Below are positions 11,341 to 23,621 of a stretch of DNA of 64,000 bases, in pieces (position 1 is the stretch's first letter; every line of letters begins with the position of its first letter). Source of the DNA: Episyrphus balteatus (Eukaryota > Arthropoda > Insecta > Diptera > Syrphidae); assembly GCF_945859705.1 (NCBI RefSeq), contig NC_079135.1:109022288-109086287 (forward strand), in the 5' to 3' direction. The position numbers and the translations under genes were made by a program. Below the pieces are notes generated by a model that saw only the letters and a list, made by a program, of their open reading frames with translations, was not told where the DNA came from and searched no databases.

Positions 11341-13883
11341 TAATCCACTCCAATTCTCTGTATTTGACAGAATGTCTCGATGGGTAACTGATGAGCAATC
11401 CTTGAAGAGCGAGTATTACGTTTGAATTGTTTGAGAGGAGGATGAGGAATACAATTATAGTTATTTGATCAGAACATTGCTTATAAAATAACGATGGAAC
11501 AACGTGACACCTGAGACATGAGACGCTACCGTCACCGTCATTGCTCCGTGCTCCAGAGACGTGCTCCTACAATCAATGAGATTGTAGGAGCAACTGCCCA
11601 GATGTGCGAATTATACTCTATAGCTTTGGTGGAATAAATACTTTATAAATTTCGGGGAACAACGATGTATAAAATATATATGCTTTTCAAAAAAATGTAA
11701 AAATTTTCCATGTGGTGCAATGGTACCATTTCAAAAGTGTTCTTTCTCACTAAAAAAAACACCCTTTAAGCGAAATATTTTGATGAGCATATATGCCAAA
11801 AAAGTGGGTCCCGGAAGTCCGTCTGTCTGTCTGTCTGTCAGTCTGTCTGTCTGTAAACGAAGCTACAGCCTAAACTGATGGACCGATTGATGTCAAACTT
11901 GGTATGTAGCGTTATTTGGCGACTCTCCAGAGGGGTTTTTGGAATTAATTTTTTTGGAACAAAAATAACGGTAGGAACTTGTCATATACCGATTTTAGTA
12001 AAATTGAAATATCTCGAAAACGGCTCCAACGATTTTGTTTAAAAAATTCAAATGTTAGTTTTAAGCTAAAGTCTATCTTCTAATGAAAATTTTTTTTTTG
12101 AAAATCATTATTAACGGTACCTGCCATAGAACCGTTTTTTTTTTTTTCAAATCCGATAATAGAGCGGGCGGCCACTGCAGAAACGCTCAACTCATCGAGT
12201 TAAAGAAAATTTCAAATGGGAAGTGAAAGAGGGCTATTAGTAGTTACGAAAACCACAGGTCTTCCCGTTCGCATCCTGGCACGATTGGCGTGGTAAAGTG
12301 CATTGTGCATCTCATAGACTTAAAAGACAATCATGCCTATTACAGAAGACGCAGTGACTCAGTCCCCGGAAACCTACTCGATCCGCAACCGAATCAAATT
12401 TCAATCTGTGAACTCCCCGGGATGAACTGTATTATCGATCCACGAAAACAAACTAAACTGCTTACCGACATATGTCATTGGTGACACTTACATAGCCAAA
12501 TGTCATTCTATCACTTCCGCACCGGCGGCTTCAGTAATGAGAAATCTTGTGAAAGTGACTCTCACTCCCGCCGCAGTGCATCTGCGTCTTCGGTAATAGG
12601 CATGAATATTGGTGTCAAATTAAAGGTGATATTGTCAGCTATCAAAATTCAGAGGTCTTCCGGGCGAAAGTCTGGCAGTTTGGCATGCAGCCCGTTTTAA
12701 GGTTAGAAGCGATGAAAGTGAGTTTTTTCATAAAGTCTTGTTTTTTGGTATTTTGGTGGATGAGTTAAGGAGTTTTTTCACTATAAAATAAAAATATGAG
12801 TTATTAGCATTTAAATATAAAACGATGTTTTGGAAATTGCTTGATAGTTTATTAACAATGACCCAAAGTATATGCAAAACTACGAATAATTCACGAAAAA
12901 GTCTCAAATAATACGCTGCGCCCCTTACAACTTACCGAATTAAAAGTCGAATTTAATTTCAAATTAAAGCTAATAATGTCTTTTTTTAAAACCAGAGGTC
13001 TGCAGTGGCCGCCCGGACTATTATATCCGAAAGTGCTTATACGATTTCAACTAAATTTTTTGTGAAGAAGAATTTATATAATTTAAATATAAACCAAAAA
13101 TTAAATTTTCCAAAAAAATAATTTTTGAATTTTTAAAAAAATTTTGAAAATTTTTTTTTGAAAAATCAAAATTTCGCATTTAGTTGTTGATTAGTGATTT
13201 CTACAAAATGGCATACCAAATTTATTTTAAAACTATTTTTACAAAAAATTATTTATAAAAAATTAGTTTTTTAAAAAACGGCTCTAACGATTTTGAAAAT
13301 TTTTTGTTCAAAAATGCATCTTAATATATCAATCAAAACTGCATACTTGTTTTGGAGGGCAATTTGATTTAAGATTTTATTTTATTTTTTTAAAAAACGA
13401 ATTTTATTTTTTTTTCCAAATTTCTTTATAAAAAGTCTTAAAAATTTAAGCAACTTTAACTCTAAGAGTAAGTTCGTGCGACCCAGTCGTGCATTTTATT
13501 TTCTATGGTATAGTAAACGTGCATACAAAATTACATCAGCCTAGCACTTATTTTCAAGGAGTACTTGGTAATAATAAATGAATATTTATAAAGAGTGCAA
13601 TTACTTTTTACATGACGGTCCAGGCATATTGCTATTGGTTTAATTCGATCGGGAGTTAAAAATTACCTCGAAATCATGTATTGTATTAATAAAAAGGTTT
13701 CATTAGCTATAATGTGATTTGCAACAATGCGGGTGCAACACAGAAAAGCTCTTGTATCTACCCTCCTGGGTGGAATACAAGGAGGCCCAATATCTCAAAA
13801 TAACTCTTATATTGAGTACTACCAATGATATAAATTTTATGCTTTTATCACAAAGTGCACGATTTTGTTGCTAAGCCGCCTCA

Positions 13884-14050
13884 CTAAAGAAAATAATTTA
13901 TAATAATGAGAAAGAGAGTCGGAGACAGAACGGAGCCCTGAGGCATACCAGCATTTATTTTGTGGGCTTCAGTCTTCAGATATGAATACATCCAATATGA
14001 ATTTTACTGAACGGTGCGAAAGGTAGTTTTTAATTCAGCAAAGAAGAGAC
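13884..14050 (-). pseudogene. Jockey-like LINE reverse transcriptase fragment, unit 2
   Basis: Identical copy of the fragment at 11174, displaced by 2,710 bases with the repeat unit; same PQGSVLSP motif, same stops. Confidence 0.75.
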
Positions 14051-16593
14051 TAATCCACTCCAATTCTCTGTATTTGACAGAATGTCTCGATGGGTAACTG
14101 ATGAGCAATCCTTGAAGAGCGAGTATTACGTTTGAATTGTTTGAGAGGAGGATGAGGAATACAATTATAGTTATTTGATCAGAACATTGCTTATAAAATA
14201 ACGATGGAACAACGTGACACCTGAGACATGAGACGCTACCGTCACCGTCATTGCTCCGTGCTCCAGAGACGTGCTCCTACAATCAATGAGATTGTAGGAG
14301 CAACTGCCCAGATGTGCGAATTATACTCTATAGCTTTGGTGGAATAAATACTTTATAAATTTCGGGGAACAACGATGTATAAAATATATATGCTTTTCAA
14401 AAAAATGTAAAAATTTTCCATGTGGTGCAATGGTACCATTTCAAAAGTGTTCTTTCTCACTAAAAAAAACACCCTTTAAGCGAAATATTTTGATGAGCAT
14501 ATATGCCAAAAAAGTGGGTCCCGGAAGTCCGTCTGTCTGTCTGTCTGTCAGTCTGTCTGTCTGTAAACGAAGCTACAGCCTAAACTGATGGACCGATTGA
14601 TGTCAAACTTGGTATGTAGCGTTATTTGGCGACTCTCCAGAGGGGTTTTTGGAATTAATTTTTTTGGAACAAAAATAACGGTAGGAACTTGTCATATACC
14701 GATTTTAGTAAAATTGAAATATCTCGAAAACGGCTCCAACGATTTTGTTTAAAAAATTCAAATGTTAGTTTTAAGCTAAAGTCTATCTTCTAATGAAAAT
14801 TTTTTTTTTGAAAATCATTATTAACGGTACCTGCCATAGAACCGTTTTTTTTTTTTTCAAATCCGATAATAGAGCGGGCGGCCACTGCAGAAACGCTCAA
14901 CTCATCGAGCTAAAGAAAATTTCAAATGGGAAGTGAAAGAGGGCTATTAGTAGTTACGAAAACCACAGGTCTTCCCGTTCGCATCCTGGCACGATTGGCG
15001 TGGTAAAGTGCATTGTGCATCTCATAGACTTAAAAGACAATCATGCCTATTACAGAAGACGCAGTGACTCAGTCCCCGGAAACCTACTCGATCCGCAACC
15101 GAATCAAATTTCAATCTGTGAACTCCCCGGGATGAACTGTATTATCGATCCACGAAAACAAACTAAACTGCTTACCGACATATGTCATTGGTGACACTTA
15201 CATAGCCAAATGTCATTCTATCACTTCCGCACCGGCGGCTTCAGTAATGAGAAATCTTGTGAAAGTGACTCTCACTCCCGCCGCAGTGCATCTGCGTCTT
15301 CGGTAATAGGCATGAATATTGGTGTCAAATTAAAGGTGATATTGTCAGCTATCAAAATTCAGAGGTCTTCCGGGCGAAAGTCTGGCAGTTTGGCATGCAG
15401 CCCGTTTTAAGGTTAGAAGCGATGAAAGTGAGTTTTTTCATAAAGTCTTGTTTTTTGGTATTTTGGTGGATGAGTTAAGGAGTTTTTTCACTATAAAATA
15501 AAAATATGAGTTATTAGCATTTAAATATAAAACGATGTTTTGGAAATTGCTTGATAGTTTATTAACAATGACCCAAAGTATATGCAAAACTACGAATAAT
15601 TCACGAAAAAGTCTCAAATAATACGCTGCGCCCCTTACAACTTACCGAATTAAAAGTCGAATTTAATTTCAAATTAAAGCTAATAATGTCTTTTTTTAAA
15701 ACCAGAGGTCTGCAGTGGCCGCCCGGACTATTATATCCGAAAGTGCTTATACGATTTCAACTAAATTTTTTGTGAAGAAGAATTTATATAATTTAAATAT
15801 AAACCAAAAATTAAATTTTCCAAAAAAATAATTTTTGAATTTTTAAAAAAATTTTGAAAATTTTTTTTTGAAAAATCAAAATTTCGCATTTAGTTGTTGA
15901 TTAGTGATTTCTACAAAATGGCATACCAAATTTATTTTAAAACTATTTTTACAAAAAATTATTTATAAAAAATTAGTTTTTTAAAAAACGGCTCTAACGA
16001 TTTTGAAAATTTTTTGTTCAAAAATGCATCTTAATATATCAATCAAAACTGCATACTTGTTTTGGAGGGCAATTTGATTTAAGATTTTATTTTATTTTTT
16101 TAAAAAACGAATTTTATTTTTTTTTCCAAATTTCTTTATAAAAAGTCTTAAAAATTTAAGCAACTTTAACTCTAAGAGTAAGTTCGTGCGACCCAGTCGT
16201 GCATTTTATTTTCTATGGTATAGTAAACGTGCATACAAAATTACATCAGCCTAGCACTTATTTTCAAGGAGTACTTGGTAATAATAAATGAATATTTATA
16301 AAGAGTGCAATTACTTTTTACATGACGGTCCAGGCATATTGCTATTGGTTTAATTCGATCGGGAGTTAAAAATTACCTCGAAATCATGTATTGTATTAAT
16401 AAAAAGGTTTCATTAGCTATAATGTGATTTGCAACAATGCGGGTGCAACACAGAAAAGCTCTTGTATCTACCCTCCTGGGTGGAATACAAGGAGGCCCAA
16501 TATCTCAAAATAACTCTTATATTGAGTACTACCAATGATATAAATTGTATGCTTTTATCACAAAGTGCACGATTTTGTTGCTAAGCCGCCTCA

Positions 16594-16760
16594 CTAAAGA
16601 AAATAATTTATAATAATGAGAAAGAGAGTCGGAGACAGAACGGAGCCCTGAGGCATACCAGCATTTATTTTGTGGGCTTCAGTCTTCAGATATGAATACA
16701 TCCAATATGAATTTTACTGAACGGTGCGAAAGGTAGTTTTTAATCCAGCAAAGAAGAGAC
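16594..16760 (-). pseudogene. Jockey-like LINE reverse transcriptase fragment, unit 3
   Basis: Third copy of the same fragment, with one base change upstream of the motif (near 16,743). Same conclusion. Confidence 0.75.
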
Positions 16761-16773
16761 TAATCCACTCCAA

Positions 16774-18185
16774 AAGAGTATAGTAAAAATACCCGGTTCA
16801 TTCCAGTCCTGACGACTACAAGGTCTTGAGGGCACTTAAATACACTAGCAGGAGTTTTCTGGTACTCATAATTGTTTGAAAATTTCAACACCTGACTTGG
16901 CTGATTTAATCAAACATCACTCTTAGAAAAAATTATATCAATAACTGCTGTTTGCTAGTGTGGGGGGATTGATAAAATTGATAACGGAAAAGTAGATATG
17001 CTAATAATTTTATTATTAAATTATGCATTCGATTTCAAAACACGTTTCCCATTCAACTGAATAATATTTCTTTTTGATATAATTAAATAAAAAATAAAAG
17101 AATTTTATTGAAAATAAAAAACAAATTAACAAATTAATGGAGAATCCATCCAATTTCACAGCTGAATATACCTGAAATTCAAATTTAAAGACAAATTATA
17201 ACCTCCACCTCGGCACACTTCTGAAATATTAAAATATTTCCGTAAAAAAAAAAAACAACAACAATAATAAAAATAAAAAATCATACAAAAAGGATGTAGT
17301 TGCTTTAACAAATTGCTTTGCTATCTATCTGCTCCTGGGCAATGGAGAATGAGAAGTCCGCGCTGCTGCTGAACTGGGATTGAATCAATGAATTTTAATT
17401 TACATTCGAAATGTCCGGCCGCAATTTTAATGCGCGAGAATTCACACGGCTTAACAATACACAACACACAATATAATCCTTCGTGTGGGGTTTCCCATGG
17501 GGTTTTCATTTTCACACCCACCGATTTTGATATCCTTTTTTTTTTTGTATATATATATTTTTTGCATAGAGAAAGAGAATATATCGCATCTATCCTCTTG
17601 TGCATTTAATAATAATATTTCCGTGAGTGCAAGAGAGTTTTTGTTTAATTTTACTTCTCATTCCACAATTTGATTTGATGATGGAACTCGAGTACTCGAA
17701 TTGGATATTGCATTTTTGTTATTGCTTTGTTTTTTATATTTTTTTTTTTTTTTTGAGGCAAATATTTTAGTTCAAACATTAAATGGGATAATAGTAGCTC
17801 GCTAGGATTAAAATGGGATATTCATATCCAAGTGGAAAATATATAAAAGTTCACTGACCGGATTAACAGAGTTTATAGGATTCACACTTAATTAAAGAAT
17901 TTTAAACATTTATAGACGGTTGAAGTATTTTTTATTTTATGATTTTTCTAATTTTTTTTCAACAAAAAAGATAATAGCTTCTCAAGTGGTATATATGGAT
18001 TTCAAATGGAATTGTACTCAATAAATTGAACTGTTATATTTTTCTCCATTAAAAGAAAACAGAATTGCCTAACTTATTTCTAATGCTAAAAGGGATAGTT
18101 GTTATAAAATAAAATACACCGGATTGTAATGTTCCGACTCCTTTCAGCGATTCTTCCTCTGGCCCTCGTCCTTGTCTGTGGTGGG
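16774..18185. other. Intergenic, nothing recognised
   Basis: AT-rich. A less AT-rich patch at about 17,330-17,470 and long A and T runs at 17,246-17,260 and 17,738-17,754 are the only landmarks. The overlapping frames at 17,321-17,673 lack any motif. Confidence 0.3.
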
Positions 18186-18602
18186 TCTGTCTTTTCTGGG
18201 TTTGATATTTAGGCCCCATTGTAAGTAGTACTTTAAAAGGTTGGAGACGTGCTCCTGCACTCTAAGGGTTGCAATATGCGGCGATGGTGTTGTTTCTTCA
18301 CAGAGAATAAAAGGACATACAAATAAGCGGTTTAGGCCAAGATGACTTCCGTCTTAAATGAAGCGGAAATACACTTAATTTAAGGTGAACATTTTCTTAT
18401 TATCAAAAAAATAAGAAAATTTTCATCTGAAATTAAGTGCGGATTTCCATAATTTAAGACGGAAGTTATCTTGACAAAAAACCGTGCAGGAATCCGCTTA
18501 ATTTAAGGTGGTCTTTTTCTCTGTGCTCTGTGGTGCATTTTAATTTCGTTGGTGGAAAGGCCCTCGAATTTAAATAGGATGTGGCCTTGCTGTGCCTTAT
18601 TG
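18186..18602 (-). pseudogene. Jockey-like LINE reverse transcriptase fragment split by a MITE
   Basis: The minus-strand frame over 18186-18297 reads ...HVSNLLKYYLQWGLNIKPRK, matching the segment after the catalytic aspartates in Jockey-type reverse transcriptases (helix, then W-x-L-x-I-N-P-x-K). Related coding-like sequence continues at 18526-18602. A foldback MITE at 18299-18525 separates the two pieces. Evidence is pattern recognition only. Confidence 0.5.
18299..18525. mobile_element. Foldback MITE with CACAGAG ends
   Basis: Starts CACAGAGAATAAAAGG and ends CTTTTTCTCTGTG. Inside, two arms containing CTTAATTTAAGGTG and GACTTCCGTCTTAAAT fold back on each other around an A/T-rich centre. A related piece lies at about 18,610-19,080 and repeats GTGCAGGAATCCGCTTAATT with changes. 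No target duplication was seen. Confidence 0.6.
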
Positions 18603-18609
18603 GAAAATT

Positions 18610-19080
18610 AACTTAAGAAATCCCACCACCCTAAGACAATACGATTTCCGCTTAAAATAAGTGGAATACGCTTAAGGTGATTTTTATTTCATATTAAGTT
18701 TTCATCTTAAAAAAACCGACAAAAAATAAAGAATTAAAAATTAGAGTCAGACTAGAGCTTTAGTTGCAGTTAATTGAACTTATTTCCAACAGTGAGATAG
18801 CACTATGGTAAGGCACTCGCCTAGTGACCCAAAAGTTGTAGGTTCGATTCCCAGTGACTGGCAGTTTTTGTTTTTATTTTTATTAAAATGTCTCCACATA
18901 AAAGTAAGATAATTTTCCGCTTTAATTAAGTGGATTTTTTTTTAATTTGCGCATTCATGAAATAAGGAAGATTTGTCCGCTTAGTTTAAGACGAAAGTCG
19001 TCTTGGCAAAAAACCATGCAGAAATCCGCTTAATTTAATGTGGAAACCGCTTGTCTTTAGGTGGTCTTTTTCTCCGTGTG
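18610..19080. mobile_element. Second, diverged copy of the CACAGAG foldback family
   Basis: Shares with the element at 18299 the blocks AAAAAACCxTGCAGxAATCC and GCTTAATTTAA, and ends GGTGGTCTTTTTCTCCGTGTG-like. It contains the tRNA-like segment at 18790-18863. Its left boundary is not clear. Confidence 0.45.
18790..18863 (+). repeat. tRNA-like SINE head or tRNA relic
   Basis: A box-like TAGCACTATGGTAAGG (about 18798) and a perfect B box GGTTCGATTCC (18841-18851) at a 43-base spacing, as in an RNA polymerase III internal promoter. No clean cloverleaf with 7-bp acceptor stem is visible, so a tRNA-derived SINE head is more likely than a working tRNA gene. Confidence 0.5.
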
Positions 19081-20684
19081 TTTATTATAAATCTTTTAAA
19101 ATAAACTGAAATAAACTATTTGCAAACATCATGTATGTCGCTGGAACCGAAAACTGAAAATGTTTTCCACAGAGTTTAGAGAGCTTAAATAAAATCTAAT
19201 TTTCTTCCAACTGAAAATTTGATTTTCTACCACCTTTATAATTATTGTAATTTAATAACTCCTCAAAGCTTAATAGTGTTTCACATTTCAACCACAAAAT
19301 TTAAATGGATTATATTCTTTTACCATCTTTTCAGATTTGTTTTTTGAATAAAATGCATTTCCGGTCGGTTACCATATCGCACACTCCTTGACCACATTTA
19401 GCACATATATCATCCCTCAATTACCCTCTGTGCAAACATTGAACTGGCTTCTCCTATGCAACCCCTTGCACTCCCTACTCGCTTATATTTATTCAAATAT
19501 TAAGGAAAGCCATGATGGAATTACATGCAACATACATACGATACGAATATAGTAGATTTGTACGAACCTACCATCATCCAATATAATCATCCTGCCACAT
19601 CTGCTGCAACTGCAACTGGCCCTCCTGATGCTTGCATGAATAGCTAATATTCCATGGACCACATTGTATAGAATGCTGGTACCACGCCAAACCACACTAC
19701 ACCGCACCGAGGCGCGCTGTCTCAGCTTCCAAAAATTTAACGCAGACCTTCGTATTCGCTCCAATATCGTTTTCGAACTTTGTAATTAAAATTCGCAACT
19801 GTGCAACTCTATCAGAGCACAGGGCTCTCTCTCTCTATAGCTTCATCCTGATGCTCTTGTACATGTAATTTCAATGTGAAATGAATGCATCCAGCAGATT
19901 TTGTATATGAACTGGGATGATATCAAACACAACCACACAAAGTTATAGTACAATGTACAATATAAAACAAAGCAAAACAAAACAAACAAAAAAATGATGG
20001 CACGGTTTTCTGAATCTGAATAGCTGCATCAGGAGTCAAAATTTGGCATTGAATGTGTCCCGGAACACTTGAATTCATCAACCATTTCCCAAAACAATTT
20101 CTCATATACAATGTCCTTTTTTGTATGTGTTTGTGGGTGTGTGTATTTGGTTTTAAAGCGGTATTTGAAAGTTGGTTGGTGGTCTAACATTGACCTGACC
20201 ATAACCGATAACCAAGTTAATGTAAATTGCTCCAGACTCCAGTCAATTATAATGGTATTCCATTAAGGGTGGGTAGAGGGTAGGCATACCTTAAAAGATG
20301 AATTATGGATGTGCTGTTTAAAGCAGTTCATGAGATTGAATCTGATAGAATGTTGCAATGATGAAGTTCTATGAACAATTAAGAAAGGGTAATGCAATTT
20401 AGATATTTTCTTAAATAATGTTTTTAATTGACTTATATAAGCACATAATGAAGGAGACGTAAACAAACCTACATTTAAATGCATTCAAAAAAAAATACAA
20501 TGAAAAATAGGTCTTGGAAGGAAAATGGAAAAAATAAAAAATTAGTAACCTACCTAAATTAAGCGAGTTCACAGATTTAAGAGCGACCAGCAATCTAAAC
20601 AACCTGAACAGAATTTTACAAATAATAGAGGTCCAACGATTTCACAAATTATTTATTAAGCATGTTTTCTTTAAAAAAAAAATG
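19081..20684. other. Intergenic, nothing recognised
   Basis: AT-rich with a patch of average GC at about 19,370-19,760. No exon, domain or inverted repeat could be supported. A (CT)n stretch sits near 19,826-19,837. Confidence 0.3.
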
Positions 20685-20705
20685 TTACGCATACACCACA
20701 GTGAC
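20685..20705. repeat. Short dispersed repeat after an A-run (first of three)
   Basis: TTACGCATACACCACAGTGA preceded by an A-run. Related copies lie at 23601-23621 and about 55,449-55,469, each also preceded by A-runs. It may be the end of an unnamed element. Confidence 0.4.
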
Positions 20706-20813
20706 CGTTTTTTTTTTATCAAAATCGATCAGCACTCAGGATTGCTATGCCCTTAACTAGCTCGATAGTCTAAATTAAAAATTTTGTAGCCCAAAATTGG
20801 AGCCTACAAATTA

Positions 20814-20855
20814 GCCCAAATAGCAGCCCAATAACAATAGGGCTGCTATTTGGGC
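20814..20855. repeat. 16-bp perfect hairpin
   Basis: GCCCAAATAGCAGCCC (20814-20829) pairs perfectly with GGGCTGCTATTTGGGC (20840-20855) across a 10-base loop. The stem is GC-rich in an AT-rich neighbourhood. Confidence 0.65.
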
Positions 20856-21000
20856 AAATTTGATTTGAAAATTAAAATTCGTTTCCGACTGTAAATTTGT
20901 ATCTGGGCAAAAATACTATTTAGTGCCTAAAAAAATGACCCTTTTTTGAATTTCATTTTTCTTGAAGAAAAAATACAAATTAGTTGAAAAACTATACATA

Positions 21001-21585
21001 TCTAATATATAAAATTCTCCTGTGTAGCAGTGTTTGTTATTAAACTCCTCCGAAACGGATGGACCGATTTTTATGAAACTTTGAGTGCGTATCGGATAGG
21101 TCTGAGAATCGGCCAACATCTATTTTTCATACTTCTAAATTGTTAGGGTGGCCCAGTCAATTTTTTTTTATCTTTTTGCAACGATCTTTACGAATTTTTT
21201 TGTGTTTGTCGGGTAGGTCTGAGAATCGACCAACATAATTTCCATGCCATAAAATGGTTAGGGTGGTCAAACCAAAATTTTTTAAATATATTTTTGGTAC
21301 GATTTTTATGAAATTTTGTGGGTATATCGGGTAAGTCCAAGAATCGACAAACACCTATTTTCATATACCACTAAATGGTTAGGGTGGTCCAATCAAAAAT
21401 GTTTTATGTATATTTTTTTAACGATTTTTATGAAATTTTGTGTGCATGTCAGGTAAGTCTATAAGAATCGGCCAACATCTATTTTCATACCACTAAATGA
21501 TTAGGGTGGTCCACTCAACGACGTATTCCAAAATTGGAAGTAAATAGCAGAAGAGGTGTGTAACGAAGTCCGCCGGGTCAGCAAG
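21001..21585 (+). mobile_element. Non-autonomous Helitron
   Basis: Begins A|TCTAATATATAAAATTC, followed by the typical CTCCGAAACGGATGGACCGA block, and ends GTCCGCCGGGTCAGCAAG|T. Insect Helitrons start TC, end CTAG and sit between A and T; here the last four bases are CAAG, one change away. The interior holds about four copies of a roughly 120-base direct repeat, each with GAATCGxCCAACA and GGTTAGGGTGG. No Rep/helicase is present. Confidence 0.75.
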
Positions 21586-21670
21586 TTGAGTTATAAAATT
21601 AACATTATTTACTTTTACAAGTTTTAAACCCAAATTTTGAATCGAATTGTTTAAAAATCACAGTAACATT

Positions 21671-22883
21671 GGGCCTTACTAATAATCAAATTTAAAGCTC
21701 AGTTAAATATTTAACTGAGCTTTAAATATTTCTCCATACCAATAACCAATTTAAAAGTCAGGTTAAGGCTTAACGCCACGTTAATTTTATAGTTGGGAAA
21801 CTCAACTATAAACGCACGGTTAAATTAAAACGCACGATTTGTACTGTCATTTGACGGCAAAAAAAAAACATTTGTCAAGTCAACAAATTGTTGAGAAAAA
21901 TTAATAATATTGGCGGCAAATTATTAAATAATGTCGTTTTCGATTGGACGTCCAGAAGCGTCCGGAAGCGTTCATAAGCCTTCTGAAACCATTTTATTGG
22001 CATGAAAATGACAGCTAGAACGATTCTGAGAAGAGAAATTCTCTTCTCGATTTCAAATCAGAATCCACTCAAGAAGTACTAATACATGAATTTTCAAATG
22101 CCAAAAAAAAAACTCAATCAGTGTGTTTTTTTTTAATTCAAGAATTAATTGTTTTCTGAAATTGAAATTAATAAAAAAAATAGAAATATGTGCATAAAAG
22201 CGATGGAACTATTTATTATGATTATCTTCTTTGTCGTCGTCCTCATTATTACAATTTTTCAACCTTAATACCATGTCATTCGTTAGCCAGAAAAAAAAAT
22301 TAATTCAAATTTTTGACATTTAGAATTTTCAAAAACGCAAAAAAAAACAGAATTGAGTGGAAGTGATTCAAACCGTTTTATTGGATTTCAGAACGAGTTA
22401 ATCCTCGAGTGAAACCAATCGAAAACGACATAAGTAAATGGAAAAATTTATTTGTTTATTAATATTTCTCTTTTTTATTAATAAATATTCATTACTTTCA
22501 GAAAAGGCTGAAAAAGAAAACTTAAAAAGAAATAGATCTGCAAATTTTCATCGGCATACTTCCGATAGATGAAGTTTTTTTTTATGCACTTTTGGCCTTC
22601 TTGCTTTGGCTCCATTTTTTAACTTTTACAACCAAAATAAAAATATATGAAGGTATGTAGGTATTTTGTGGTTATGTTTTTGTTCATTATTACATTACAT
22701 GCAAAAAATGTCACTTCAATGGTGTCATTTTGACAACAAATGTAATAGATCTGGTAATAGTAGCACAATTAGTTAAACGCGTGTTTATTTTGATTATTAG
22801 TATACACCCAATTTAACGCGACGGTAAATTTTAACCCGACGATACTTAAACGTGTGTTTAGCGATTCATTATTGGTAAGGCCC
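21671..22883. mobile_element. PIF/Harbinger-like inverted-repeat element
   Basis: Left end GGGCCTTACTAATAAT and right end ATTATTGGTAAGGCCC are inverted, flanked on both sides by ATT (21668-21670 and 22884-22886). A GGGCC-type end with a 3-base target duplication is the PIF/Harbinger pattern. It contains a perfect 36-bp palindrome at 21691-21726 and a second element at 21931-22431. No transposase is seen. Confidence 0.65.
21931..22431. mobile_element. Nested 501-bp inverted-repeat element
   Basis: Perfect 17-bp inverted ends ATGTCGTTTTCGATTGG (21931-21947 and complement at 22415-22431). A second inverted block (TTCTGAAA...TTTTATTGG) lies just inside. Target duplication not resolved; no coding content. 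Confidence 0.6.
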
Positions 22884-22886
22884 ATT

Positions 22887-23214
22887 GTGTTTTCTCTTGG
22901 TAACGCAGTGGTGTTTTTTAGAAAATTTAAAGTTTTAAAGCTGATTTTTGGTAATAAACTATTAAGAATATTTAATTAAAATTAATTTTTCTGTGTAACT
23001 TTATAGGAGACTTAAGATAGGAATATCAGAGAGCTTAATTATATGATTTTATAAATAAAACTGAAATTTGCAGTAAAGTAACGCAGTTGTTTGGTTTTAA
23101 TCACTTTGTGCTTAAAGTGTCATAAATATAGAAATATCATTGAAAACATCGGTGCAAATGTTATTTTATAATAGATTAAATTAATTCCATTAAGAAGTAA
23201 TCTTTTTTTGTCGT
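22887..23214. other. Intergenic, nothing recognised
   Basis: AT-rich without supported features. Confidence 0.3.
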
Positions 23215-23545
23215 AGTTCAGCCATAGTTTCCTGGTTTTACCACAGGTTTCTACGAGGTACCATCTTTCATTGATTTTTTGAAAAATATTGTTGGCGATG
23301 GTCTATGGTCTTGCAAGCTCATCCGCTTTTTCGTTGCCGTACACATCACTGTGGCCAGGAACCCAGCAGAGTCTTACATATCAAGAAAGCTCTTCGCGAC
23401 AGCAAAAAAAAAAACAAGCTTTGACTTGATTAAGGTGGCAGAAATCGCTTTTATTGCCGATGTCAGCTGGTGATTTTGCCATCATTGATACTTGTTTAGC
23501 AGCATTGTGGTCTAATTTCTCACGCTCTCAAGGTTGGCTGCGTTC
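23215..23545 (-). pseudogene. LINE RNase H domain fragment
   Basis: On the minus strand, 23374-23303 reads WVPGHSDVYGNEKADELA and then hits a stop. This is the C-terminal RNase H signature of I/Jockey-type LINEs (WVPGH-x4-GNE-x-AD-x-LA), with its catalytic aspartate. Surrounding sequence is degenerate coding-like material with stops and an A-run, so this is a dead fragment. Confidence 0.75.
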
Positions 23546-23621
23546 CTCAATTGTGGACAGATTCAATGGAAACCTTTAATTTTGTATTTAAAAAAAAATA
23601 TTACGCATACGCCTCAGTGAC

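Larger units (their letters stand above)
8644..16773 (+). repeat. Three exact head-to-tail copies of a 2,710-bp unit
   Basis: Units run 8644-11353, 11354-14063 and 14064-16773, giving exactly 8,130 bases. I saw only three single-base differences: GAGTTAAAG in unit 2 near 12,200 against GAGCTAAAG in the others, TAAATTGTAT in unit 3 near 16,546 against TAAATTTTAT, and AATCCAGC in unit 3 near 16,743 against AATTCAGC. The unit is a composite of several transposon pieces and has no gene. Either a very recent tandem duplication or an assembly duplication would produce this. Confidence 0.95.

Noticed and set aside
18790..18863. Functional tRNA gene
   Set aside because: A and B boxes are present but no complete acceptor stem; sits in a repeat cluster. 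Kept as tRNA-like repeat only.
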